A stretch of 64,000 nt of DNA from positions 13,512,038 through 13,576,037 of the forward strand of contig BFEA01000001.1 in the NCBI GenBank assembly GCA_003427395.1, in the 5' to 3' direction. Positions 51,301-58,795 of this stretch are shown one piece after another. The position numbers were made by a program, and so were the translations under genes. Each line of letters opens with the position of its first letter. The stretch's first letter is position 1. A model generated the notes under the pieces. That model was not told the DNA's origin, ran no database searches, and saw only the letters and a program-made list of their open reading frames with translations. The DNA comes from Chara braunii. Lineage: Eukaryota > Streptophyta > Charophyceae > Charales > Characeae.

Positions 51301-53547
51301 GCGCAAAACAACGAGGAATACAGAAAAACAAAACGAGGGGGCAGAATAAACTACAGGAAGAAGACAAAGGAGGACTGTATAGCAGAAGCAGCACAGAACG
51401 AGTACATCTTAAGCATAGACAACCGCAAATCATCGTTGATTTACGAATAACATCTCATATCGCGCAGATAACCCGTTAACAGCAATCGAATACCATGGAT
51501 AGAAATTTGTAATACAGTGTTTCACTCATTTGCTTCCAGTGGAGTTCGGACTCGGATATGTACTTCAACAGTTAAGGTGCGTGTACCAACTGAGCTAGGC
51601 CAGTTGGTACCTTCAATTTTACGGTTCACGTGAAATTCAACCCCCCGCCAACACAGCTTCTTTTGACAAGTCCGCAAAGATACTGCCCTTCTCCATTCGT
51701 TCAATTTCAATTATCATGCCCACCTAATCTGCTATCCCTCCATGCCCTCACACTCGGGTTAGTCTGACCACTTAATCACACACTTAATCACACACAGGGA
51801 AAAATAAAACCGAAAAACGTGCCGCATCCGAGATACAAGTCACTGGACCATTCAATGCATCAACACGCACATGCATAACTACGCTCTTGCACAACTACAT
51901 CTTCTTCGACTGGCAATTATACAGTCAATTACTCGTTCCACGAAGTTGCGCGCCATGACGGTCACCATCCGACCACCATCATCTCTATCACCACCATCAT
52001 CATATCAACCATCCGACCACCATCATCTCTATCACCACCATCATCATATCATACAACTCGTCACCTCTACGACCATAACACGACAAGCTCAACAGCTCAT
52101 ACTCATCACCGATCCGTACATACAATCACTCTCTCACAACCTCCACCCCTTACGCCCGCCTTTTTCACGGACGTACACTGCGCGCATGCATACTAGCAAC
52201 GAGTCCGAACCTCGTTGATTCACACCTTACACACCCGTGAATACATGCGCAAAATCCTCAACATCAACAAGTCAAAGGTAGATGCGAAGAGTAAGGCTTG
52301 TCGTTTTTTTCTGATGCCGGCTAACTTCGGAGAGACGGTCCTCTTCTCTCGCTTTCCTCCCCCCGCCCTCCCCCAAAGAAAGGAAGAGCGATCGCCCTCG
52401 TTCAATCAGATACGCAGCAGTTTCATTCTGTCTGCAAGCGGGCACCCCATGACATTCCTCTCCTCACACAACGATGGGCTTTCTACAGATGAAGGACAGC
52501 CCACTTGGGTGGCCTATAACAGAAGAACGAGATCAGGAAATCGCATGCCGCATGACAGGTGAACATCAAACTGATGACTGCCACAATCCATAAAACGAGG
52601 GATACATGGAAAAAGCTGGGAAAAAAATATGACCGCGCAAACGCTGGACGGAAAGCGTCCCACGGCTTCTTTCGCCCCTGGGCATAACAGACCAGATCTG
52701 TTCTCTCTCTCTCTCTCTCTCTCGAGCGAGCGAGCGAGCGAGCGAGCGAGCGAGCGAGATCACACACAAATCCACGCTCCTCGACTGAGATGCGACAAAC
52801 GACACCCGACTACCACTAGGTAACCACTCCGCTGGAGTGGAAAGGGCGAGAAGACGCGAAACACAGAGACGGAAAGAAAACAGGATCCCGAACGAGACTG
52901 CGGTAACAAAGGTTTTCACACAACGAGAGACTTCACATATCGAACGTGACACTTCTCTCTTCCTTTTCTTTCCCACCTGGTGATTGAGAGGAGGGCTGAA
53001 GGAGGACCAGAGGACAGTAGTGAACGGCTGACCCAGACACACAGCCCAGTCTCAAAGGCCGCTTCCATCAGACACAGTTGCTTGCCTAAAACATTCTGAA
53101 TTCTATTAAAAAAAATCCTTGGCACGCACAAGAAGATGTACGCACCCATTCCCTCCTCCCTTCCTCTTATTCGCATTGCAACCATTCCTCTTTACTCATC
53201 TACCAACAGCCCTCACCCCCCAGCCGCCCGCCCCCAAACACTCACACTACATACACACGCACACGCACGCACACGCACGCACACAAGCGTACACACACGC
53301 GCACACGTCCGTACACACTCCCACCCACGCACGTACATGCACCCGGACGCACACACCCCCCATGCACACACAAGGAAACATAGCGGATGCAGCGACCGTA
53401 GACCATACCTTGTTGAGAAGACGAATTCGTAACGACGGAGATGTCGTTCAACCCCACACGCGAATCAGCTTGGAAAGAGCTAACAATCCGCCCCGTCAAA
53501 ACCTGTGCAGACGTCAGGACCAGGCCATGCCTTCTCGCGTCCTCCAT
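33331..53547 (-). CDS. DRE2: DRE2/anamorsin (CIAPIN1) cytosolic Fe-S cluster assembly factor, 8 coding exons
   Basis: Eight exons on the minus strand join in frame to about 346 codons: 53547-53409, 48671-48496, 44236-44132, 43627-43580, 40957-40702, 38649-38468, 37318-37244 and 33390-33331. All chosen introns are GT-AG and phases match at each join (1,0,0,0,1,0,0). The N-terminal half is the SAM-methyltransferase-like domain of the family. The C-terminal half holds the acidic linker ([16 protein letters not shown]), the [2Fe-2S] motif with CKNCTC, and the twin CX2C motif in [18 protein letters not shown] followed by [10 protein letters not shown]. In the known pathway DRE2 receives electrons from the flavoprotein TAH18/NDOR1 (ATR3 in plants) at an early step of cytosolic and nuclear Fe-S protein assembly. 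Usual family length is about 270-350 residues. Exons 1-3 and 5-7 are secure; exon 4 and the last exon are less so. No stop codons or frameshifts break the model, so the gene looks functional. Confidence 0.88.
33636..34290. repeat. Diverged tandem repeats in DRE2 intron 7
   Basis: An approximately 95-bp pair (GGTTTGTTGATGGGTTTAT / GGTTTGCTGGTGGGCTTAT, each ending TTAGCCCTYGATCTCT), then several ACATATGAGATGTTGAACAA-type units from 33,985 to 34,280. Confidence 0.6.
34291..37243. other. DRE2 intron 7, remainder
   Basis: A-rich and C-rich non-repetitive DNA. Two ACAATTATACAAAATTGTC-like copies near 36,780-36,850. No exon recognised. Confidence 0.45.
37244..37318 (-). CDS. DRE2: DRE2 exon 7 (twin CX2C motif)
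   Basis: 75 nt, 25 codons: [14 protein letters not shown] followed by [11 protein letters not shown]. This is the most conserved block of the family, the twin CX2C that binds the second cluster. Acceptor is CATGCTCGCAG; the donor GTTTGT follows the invariant Gly-Glu-Lys. Confidence 0.93.
38468..38649 (-). CDS. DRE2: DRE2 exon 6 ([2Fe-2S] motif, CX2CXC)
   Basis: 182 nt. Acceptor GACGCAG; the first two bases complete a Val codon from exon 5. It encodes [13 protein letters not shown], then [18 protein letters not shown], then ENPQSNCGN. The CX2CXC cluster plus upstream Cys is the motif A ligand set of DRE2/anamorsin. The GTGAGT donor falls after GGCAAT at phase 0, splitting the first CX2C of the twin motif between exons. 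Confidence 0.93.
38872..39095. repeat. Tandem repeat, about 74-bp unit, three copies, in DRE2 intron 5
   Basis: GAAGCTGCAGAAGGAAGCC, then ATTGACACAGCTACCTATAA and AAATTTATAAGACAAAAA. Confidence 0.9.
39491..40450. other. DRE2 intron 5, unidentified ORFs
   Basis: A minus ORF at 39,685-39,491 includes [18 protein letters not shown], faintly like IS4-type transposase N-termini, and a 174-codon minus ORF at 40,273-39,749 has biased composition. Neither has splice or family support. Confidence 0.2.
40702..40957 (-). CDS. DRE2: DRE2 exon 5 (linker and acidic region)
   Basis: 256 nt. It begins after TTCAAGCAG with [20 protein letters not shown], the conserved 'KKPxWxxGSSFxLKKPV' block, and continues to [16 protein letters not shown], the 'DLIDED.LL' acidic signature that precedes the Fe-S domain. 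It ends ATTGAAG with donor GTATGG, phase 1. Confidence 0.9.
40975..41135. repeat. Direct repeat in DRE2 intron 4
   Basis: GGTCCAGTCTCACATACTAC then TGCTCAAGTC occurs at 40,986 and 41,086. Confidence 0.8.
41600..41835. repeat. Tandem repeat, about 60-70-bp unit, in DRE2 intron 4
   Basis: GTGCTAACTCTGTTGGCT, then TGGCTGCGACCTACTA and CTAACGTGCATGTGCAGTG, four copies with length variation. Confidence 0.85.
41860..43180. other. GC-rich block in DRE2 intron 4, possible LTR
   Basis: Higher GC than its surroundings, TATA-like CTACAAAAGG at 42,304, repeated GCGCAGCG motifs to 42,480 and (CT)n at 42,561-42,582. It resembles an LTR promoter region but no matching termini or target duplication were found. 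Confidence 0.25.
43580..43627 (-). CDS. DRE2: DRE2 exon 4 (short linker exon, tentative)
   Basis: 48 nt between GGTTAG and donor GTTAGT, in frame and phase 0 on both sides. It encodes [11 protein letters not shown] just ahead of VKARKPQW in exon 5, where plant homologues have a short variable stretch ending in ...IKAKKPSW. The donor is strong and the acceptor weak. The nearer TTTTAG acceptor would need a different exon 3 donor. Confidence 0.5.
44132..44236 (-). CDS. DRE2: DRE2 exon 3 (end of N-terminal domain)
   Basis: 105 nt, 35 codons, phase 0 at both ends. Acceptor is TTGTCAG. It includes [17 protein letters not shown], which matches the conserved LxLAGF segment of plant DRE2. The donor was placed at GAA|GTTGGT because that gives phase 0 into exon 4; a G|GTCTGT donor one codon later is possible but out of phase. 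Confidence 0.75.
44257..44435. repeat. Near-exact 88-bp tandem duplication in DRE2 intron 2
   Basis: ACACGACCAGCAATACATAC through ATAAGACTGCTGCAGTCAGA to GTACAGTCATGTATATA, twice, between exon 3 and the hammerhead repeat. Confidence 0.95.
44461..45004 (-). mobile_element. Diverged copy of the hammerhead repeat element
   Basis: About 540 bp and colinear with the 32.5-kb unit: it shares the CAGAACTG hairpin block (here duplicated), AACAAACGAGGGGCTGTGAC, the ribozyme, ACTCTACAGACTG, TTCACACCCCATCA and ACTCCAGACACRCCGCTGGC. It is longer because of internal duplications, including two copies of CTAAGGTGGGCACCAACC-like sequence near 44,755-44,815. It sits in DRE2 intron 2 in the sense orientation. 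Confidence 0.7.
44599..44656 (-). ncRNA. Decayed hammerhead ribozyme in DRE2 intron 2
   Basis: CUGAUGA, stem II and GAA are kept, but the triplet is GCA instead of GUU, the closing pair of stem II is G-U, and stem I has a mismatch (GAGG/CAUC). Stem III keeps 7 pairs, with C opposite A15.1 at the cleavage site. Cleavage would be weak or absent. Confidence 0.75.
45734..45820 (-). CDS. Exon-like segment inside DRE2 intron 2
   Basis: An 87-nt open segment between acceptor TTTGTAG and donor AAG|GTGAGC, phase 0 at both ends. It encodes [19 protein letters not shown] followed by [10 protein letters not shown]. It could be a cassette exon of DRE2, since flanking exons 2 and 3 also meet at phase 0, or part of a nested gene. 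DRE2 homologues have no such 29-residue insert, and no family was recognised. Confidence 0.35.
46365..46695. mobile_element. Candidate foldback/MITE element with nested inverted repeats
   Basis: The outer ends ACTCAGGGCA and TGCCCTGAGT are inverted, with nearby CACACGGGGAC / GTCCCCTCGTGTG also inverted. Inside are a 13-bp inverted pair ATTTGAGGCATTT / AAATGCCTCAAAT and a 14-bp hairpin at 46511-46540. No target duplication is clear, and the right end is close to the adapter artefact at 46,710. Confidence 0.45.
46511..46540. repeat. Perfect 14-bp inverted repeat, 2-nt spacer
   Basis: TTTGAGACCACCTC, CA, then GAGGTGGTCTCAAA. It could extrude as a hairpin on either strand. Confidence 0.85.
46710..46741. 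other. Nextera mate-pair junction adapter (assembly artefact)
   Basis: CTTATACACATCT followed directly by AGATGTGTATAAGAGACAG. The second part is the full 19-bp Tn5 mosaic end; the first is 13 of its 19 bases in reverse complement. Head-to-head mosaic ends are the circularisation junction of Nextera mate-pair libraries. This is almost certainly not genomic, and the two sides may not be truly adjacent. Confidence 0.93.
46742..47110. repeat. Diverged repeats around the U6 fragment
   Basis: CGCTACAGTACAAAGSAGAT and AACCAACACGAAAACCAGAA with AAGATCGACTGACGACAAAT recur two or three times. Confidence 0.7.
46798..46866 (+). pseudogene. U6 snRNA fragment (5' end replaced)
   Basis: From AAAATTGGAAAGATACAGAG through AGATTAGCATGGCCCCTGCC and AAGGATGACACGC to AAATCGAGAAG it is almost identical to U6. 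The conserved 5' stem-loop is replaced by local repeat sequence and the U-tract end is missing. It lies 55 bp from the adapter junction. Confidence 0.85.
47295..47316. repeat. Poly-A run
   Basis: About 22 As. Confidence 0.9.
47845..48275. repeat. Diverged direct repeat, about 300-bp period, in DRE2 intron 2
   Basis: CGACTGTTTTAAGGAGCTTC, then AGCGAACATCCGAAGGTGA, GATAATAATGGGAG and GTCGCGATGA at 47,850 recur at 48,152. Confidence 0.8.
48496..48671 (-). CDS. DRE2: DRE2 exon 2 (SAM-methyltransferase-like core)
   Basis: 176 nt between acceptor CTGCCGCAG and donor GTGAGT. It encodes [16 protein letters not shown], then [20 protein letters not shown], which matches the family pattern 'ESSxDxIL ... 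LLxEFxRVLxPGG'. The G-R-x-L-R-x-G-G turn is the hallmark of this degenerate methyltransferase fold. It ends at phase 0. Confidence 0.88.
51538..51612 (-). mobile_element. tRNA-derived SINE head
   Basis: Minus strand: GGCCTAGCTCAGTTGGTACA (A-box), then TTAACTGTTGAAGTAC and CGAGTCCGAACTCC (B-box). It is one of the best preserved copies. Confidence 0.65.
52700..52757. repeat. (CT)n followed by (GAGC)n
   Basis: CT tract directly joined to about eight GAGC tetranucleotides. Confidence 0.95.
53409..53547 (-). CDS. DRE2: DRE2 exon 1 (start codon)
   Basis: 139 nt. It starts at the first ATG of the open frame (53547); the frame stays open upstream but has no other ATG. It encodes [17 protein letters not shown] and on to NSSSQQ, the first strand and helix of the N-terminal domain (compare the plant start with VLAVTDDVVLPVSSVL). 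It ends CAACAAG with donor GTATGG, phase 1, which joins to GC of exon 2 to make Gly. The 5' UTR and promoter above 53.55 kb are GC-rich; no TATA box was identified. Confidence 0.8.
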
Positions 53548-54495
53548 TGCGATGATCAGGCCGATAAAAAGCCAGTCTCGCGCAAGACTTGCAAATTGCC
53601 GTGGCCAGAGAACAGCCGCCAACCGAGAGGAAAGTCACGATTACGGTGGCACTGAGATGTCAAACCTTATTGACGCTCACCGCTCACTACCTCGCCTCCT
53701 CGTAAATGGCGGCGACCGTCGTCCACCAGCGCCGAGAACGCACGACAGCAGGGCGGCAGCACGCCGATGGCTAGCAGTACCTGCCGAGACCTGACTTTTT
53801 AAGGGATCGAAGGCGCACGATGAGCGCGAGGTGTTTGAAAAAGGAACGACAGGAGGAACTGGCACCAACCACAAGAAAGTTCACTCGTCCGCTCGGAGCC
53901 GCAGGTTTGTCCGAACAACACGAAGGAATTGACACAACAGCCCGGCCGCGGACGCGCCTCAGTTGTTACGACAGAGAGAAATGGCAGAAACGGGCGCGCA
54001 CGTGTGTGTGCGTGCTGCGCGCGTGCCTCTGCGTGTGCTGTGTGTGGTTAGAGTGTGTGTTGCTTTGTTGCTTTGTTGCTTCGGTTCCTGATTTGCGAAA
54101 AATGCTCCCGTGGTTAGAGTGCGTGTTGCTTTGGTTTCTGATTTGTGAAAAATGCTCGCGTTCCTATGCTGCGAGAAGACGAAGATGATAGGATATTCGC
54201 AGCCCTAAGGGCTGCAGTTCGTAGGCCTCGTATACTGGGGTAAGGGGGTTGCCGCGTCGGTGTCAAGGTGGCGCGAATTTTTGTGGTGGGCGACCGCTCA
54301 AAACGGAGTATAACCGGGGTGGAAGTTGTGGGTGAGCGGTCCTTCGCTGTTTTCTTTTTTTTTCCCTCGTTCAACAGTCCTTTCCCAACATGGGTGTGAG
54401 TGCGCCCATCAGTCAGGGTTGCGTTTTATTATGCCCTTGAGACCTTCAACGTCAATTCAATTGACTTACCATGAGGGCAGGGGTGCCCAGCCCGT
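53548..54495. other. DRE2 upstream region
   Basis: GC-rich near the gene. A 60-bp tandem pair with TGATTTGTGAAAAATGCTC (54,088 and 54,138). No promoter element could be fixed. Confidence 0.4.
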
Positions 54496-54508
54496 AGTTT
54501 GTTCGGTG

Positions 54509-54549
<41 letters not shown>

Positions 54550-54721
54550 CATTCGAGCCATGCACGCAGAGAGATATGGAGAGGCTACTTCCATCGACAG
54601 GACGAGCAAACTCATAATGAATCTATGGAAATATACACTGCTTTTCAGCCATCCGCGCAGAGAGATATGGAGACGCTACTTCCATCGATAGGATGAGCAA
54701 AATCAGAATGAATCTTCCGCT

Positions 54722-54770
<49 letters not shown>

Positions 54771-54826
54771 ATTTGAATGAGCAGAATCGAATGAATCAAC
54801 CGCTACAATATGGAAATATACACTAC

Positions 54827-54888
<62 letters not shown>

Positions 54889-55054
54889 AGTGTGTGTGAG
54901 ATAGAGAGAGAGAGTTACATCGATAGGATGAGCAACGCACCGGCCAACAGGTAAGTCTCCAACCCCGCAGCTGACCTCACGCTACTTCCATCGATAGAAT
55001 GACCAAAACCGAATGAATCTTTCACTACAACATGGAAATATACACTACTGCACT

Positions 55055-55085
<31 letters not shown>

Positions 55086-55100
55086 GAGAGAAAGAGAGAG
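54496..55100. repeat. Compound array: unique module alternating with microsatellites
   Basis: Four to five copies of CTACTTCCATCGATAGGATG, then AGCAAAATCGAATGAATC and ATGGAAATATACACTACT, separated by (GA)n (54,513 and 54,723) and (TG)n (54,832-54,887). Confidence 0.85.
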
Positions 55101-55792
55101 AGAGGAGGGGAGGCAAAGCGCGGGTGCCGTTTCATCAATTTCCAATGACATGCGTCAAACATTTCGACCAATTTTTGCCTACGCACCGTTTCCAAAGGTA
55201 TCGTTTCAACCATTACCATCTGCCTGCCGCCCAGCGACCCCGCCAACAGCGGTCCTACACGATCCCGCCCCTTGCTAGGCCCCAAATCTCAAAATGCCCA
55301 CCCTCCCGAACGATCACCGACGTTGAAATTTAAAGTGATGTTGAAATGTCTAAGGGGGGGGGACGCAACCTTGACGGGCTGCAAACTTTCAACGTCGGTG
55401 GTCATTCGGAAGGATGGACAATATTGAGGTGAGGGTTTAGCAAGGGGCGGGGCGGGCGAAGGACCGGTAGATGCCCACAAGAGGCCGAGGATGCAGCGAT
55501 CCTTGAGTTTGACATTTCAAAATCGGAACATCGTGGGAGGTCGGGGAGGCCGAGGAGGCTGCGGTCATTGAGTTTTGAACATTTCGAAATCAAAACGGTG
55601 TATGTCCACTTTTTCGAATAGAAAAGCACTTCAAATAGAAAACATGCGTTTTGTATTCGAATACAACGTATACCCTTTCTCTTCAAATTTTGAAAAAAAA
55701 AAAAATTGTATTCCAATAAAACAATACATTTTCTTTTTTTTTTTGCGCTTGCCCTTATACACCCCGTCACCGACATGTTGCATGCTGCAGGG

Positions 55793-55795
<3 letters not shown>

Positions 55796-55876
<81 letters not shown>

Positions 55877-55912
55877 TCACTCTCACATACACACACATAC
55901 ACACACACATTT
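55796..55912. repeat. Compound (TC)n(CA)n microsatellite
   Basis: About 62 bp of TC followed by interrupted CA. Confidence 0.97.
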
Positions 55913-56070
55913 TTCTGCCTATTGATGGGGAGCAGTGTCGGGCACGACGATCCCACACCTTGCGGCAAGTATCGGACCTCACGGTTGTATCAACCAATTG
56001 TTCACTTTCATTCATATTACACTTATTGTCGCAGCCCTAAGGTAGTCTAATCAATGAGACTAAGAGCTAA

Positions 56071-56072
<2 letters not shown>

Positions 56073-56134
<62 letters not shown>
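56073..56134. repeat. (GA)n microsatellite
   Basis: About 62 bp of GA. Confidence 0.97.
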
Positions 56135-56138
<4 letters not shown>

Positions 56139-56800
56139 AATGGCAAAATTGAAATATGGGTCAAATTACGGCAGCGATCTATTTTGCAGTTGGAATAATT
56201 TTTTTTAATTTATTTAGCGTTTTTCCTAGAAAGAGCAAAACAAAATTTACGAGTACTCCAATTTTTAGATTTTTTCACGCATTCTTCTGAGCGTGAAAGC
56301 TTACTGAATTTGGAGCACGTTTTTAGTTGGCCCAGGCATGGCTGATTGGCAAAAATGGAAAATGTGTCGAATCGGCGCAGCGATTCTTTCGCACTGTAAA
56401 TTTTTTTTTTTTAATGTTGTATTATTATTTATGGAAAGAACACGACCTCATCTATGGATTCTCAAAATTTCAGATTTTTGTGCATGTTCGTCCGAGCACA
56501 GAAAATCACCAAAGTTGCCTCTTGCAAAACGCGTATTTCGTTGTGTCTGACCTCCCTGTTTTGAGAAGATGGGGCTCAATGCCTGGGCCTGAGGGCCCTT
56601 TTGCAGTTCACATGCCCGCACTTCTTTTGGGGGTCCGCTTCTACCCGAGGACCGGTCCAACGCCCACCACTTCTTTTTGGGGTCCACTTCCACCTGAGGA
56701 CCGGTCCTTCCTTTTTCCAAAAGTCCCGATTCTACCAGAGCTAGTTGTAGGTAGTCCGCAATTTTGCCAAGGACCGGTCCCCTAATTTTTTTTGCCCCTT
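56135..56800. repeat. Diverged 195-bp pair and GGACCGGTCC motifs
   Basis: TGGCAAAATTGAAATATGGG...CAGCGATC (56,140) resembles TGGCAAAAATGGAAAATGTG...CAGCGATT (56,345). GGACCGGTCC, a 10-bp palindrome, occurs at 56,650, 56,698 and 56,770. Confidence 0.6.
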
Positions 56801-57589
56801 GATAACCCACTTTACGTCCTGGTCGCCCGCTGCCAAAAATGCGACATCTTGACACAGACGCGGAAGCCCACTATACCGCAGCCTAAGGGTTGCGAACACT
56901 TTCAAATTTTTCAACCATACATTCTTTTTTTCGACTTAGTCATTTAGTCTGATCTGATTTCAGTGATTCAAGGACCATTTTGACCGAACACAGACCCTTT
57001 AGACAATGACAAAAAAATCATAAATTTATTTCAATATAAAGGTCGGTGCAAAGTGTGGGTGTCAAGGGTGAGTAAGGGTTGAGTTGGCGAACCAACCTGT
57101 TACCATAAGGCAACAGCATGTAGTCTTGCATAGACTCATAATGAGTCATTTTGAAAGTTAAGGTGACATGCAATCACATACATGTCAACAACTTGAAGGT
57201 TTTAACACCCCTCTCTATCGATAACACCCTGCATGAAGTTCAGTAATATATACTTCAAATCCAACGGGGGACAACTTCTTTTTAAAAAGTAGTTTCTTGG
57301 ATTTTCTATCTGATTGTATCTAAGAGATAACTATTCAATTCAAGTAATTTAAGGAAGTTTAATATTTAATCAGACTAAATGTAAGTAAGCAGTATAAAGA
57401 CCCTCACCGAAGTCTTCATCATACTACCTACTAGTCAATATGGATGCAGTCGAGCAACACGACGACTCACACTTGAGTCTTTATCATGCCGCTTTATGAA
57501 CGCGACTAACCTATCATCGAAAAAACAACAGAAAAATTTGCATTGGTGCATCCATCTTGCCTTCTTTGATTTAGTTTTAGTTTGAGTAT

Positions 57590-58625
57590 ACGTGATTAGT
57601 AGATTGACTCGTACTGGAGTCTCCTACCACTTGTTCAACACCAGACAATCCATATTTGAATAAGTAGTTAAATAACTCATACTGGAGTATCTAACTACCA
57701 TTTCAATACCAGTCAATCCACACGTATACAAATAGTAGGATAAACACAAGCGAAATAATATATATATGTGTGTTTTTCAGACAAGTAGTAGGATCACTCA
57801 GACTGGAGTATCCCACTACCTTTTTAAAGTAAACGAACAGTAAAACAACTCACACTCGAGTACCCCGCTATTTGTTTAGTTTCCAACAACTAAACCACAT
57901 CACACAAATTAGTGTAGACTTCAAGGTAGTAATAGGATGACTATCACAAAAACTCCCTACTACTTCTTGAACACTGCGCAACTTAACTTCAAACAAGTAA
58001 TAGGATGATAATTACATGAGTTTTCTACTTATTTTTTTAATATCGCACAGACTCACTTCAAACAAGTAATAAGATTATTTGAAGTTAGTAATAGGATTAC
58101 TATCACATGGGCTCACTACTACCTCTTGAACACTACACAACTTAACTTCAAACAAGTAATAGGACGACCCTTACAAAAGTTTCCTACTACCTTTTGAATA
58201 TCCAGCAGGCTAATTTCAAACGAGTAATAGGATGACCCCACAAGAGTCTCCTACTACCTGTTCGAGCGGATTATATGTAAGCAAGCATAAAATCAGAAGT
58301 AGGATGACTCACATAGGAGTATCCTAACCTTTTTTTCATAGTCAGTTAATTTAGATTCAAAACGACAATAGGTCGACCCTCACTAGAGTCACCTACTATC
58401 TTTTGAATATAGCATAGTCTGACTTAAACAAGTAATATGAGGACTCACACAAAAATATCTCACCACTCGTTCAGTCCAAATGATTTAGACTTAGACAAGC
58501 AATAGGATGACCCACACATGGGTCCTCCACATCCCGTCTGTCAATCTAGCAATCTAAGATATGTATACATGTACAAATGAGTAAGAGGATGTCCCTCTCA
58601 CTGGAGCCTTATCCCATCACTCGTT
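57590..58625. repeat. Hairpin minisatellite B, about 75-bp unit, about 14 copies
   Basis: Units like CAAACAAGTAATAGGATGAC, then a short spacer, GAGTCTCCTACTACCT and TTGAACACTACACAACTTA. In many units the TAGGATGACTC and GAGTATCCTA parts are mutual reverse complements. Sequence between 56,800 and 57,590 shows nothing recognisable. Confidence 0.85.
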
Positions 58626-58680
58626 ACGTAGAGAGATGGTTAATGGAATGCATCGAAATTGAACATTGATATACCTTAAA

Positions 58681-58681
58681 G

Positions 58682-58713
<32 letters not shown>

Positions 58714-58795
58714 AACAATTCGAAAAAATATGACAAAATATATATATATATATATATATATAAACAATTCGAAAAAATATGACAGTTTCAGTGAA
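58681..58795. repeat. (CA)n(TA)n and a 50-bp tandem pair
   Basis: (TA)n followed by AACAATTCGAAAAAATATGA, twice. Confidence 0.9.

Larger units (their letters stand above)
48672..53408. other. DRE2 intron 1, contents
   Basis: Holds a 44-bp tandem pair (CAGCACTCACTCCCATTGAC, 49,929 and 49,966), poly-A runs at 50,693 and 50,896, a SINE head at 51.5 kb, a duplicated CATCATCTCTATCACCACCA (51,977 and 52,022), (CT)n(CGAG)n at 52,700-52,757 and CA/CG-rich DNA at 53,250-53,370. No other exon recognised. Confidence 0.5.

Noticed and set aside
55402-55968. 188-codon minus ORF
   Set aside because: Its length comes from the (GA)n/(GT)n tract; no domain.
57590-58625. CRISPR array
   Set aside because: Units are diverged throughout, without constant repeats and unique spacers, and the genome is eukaryotic.
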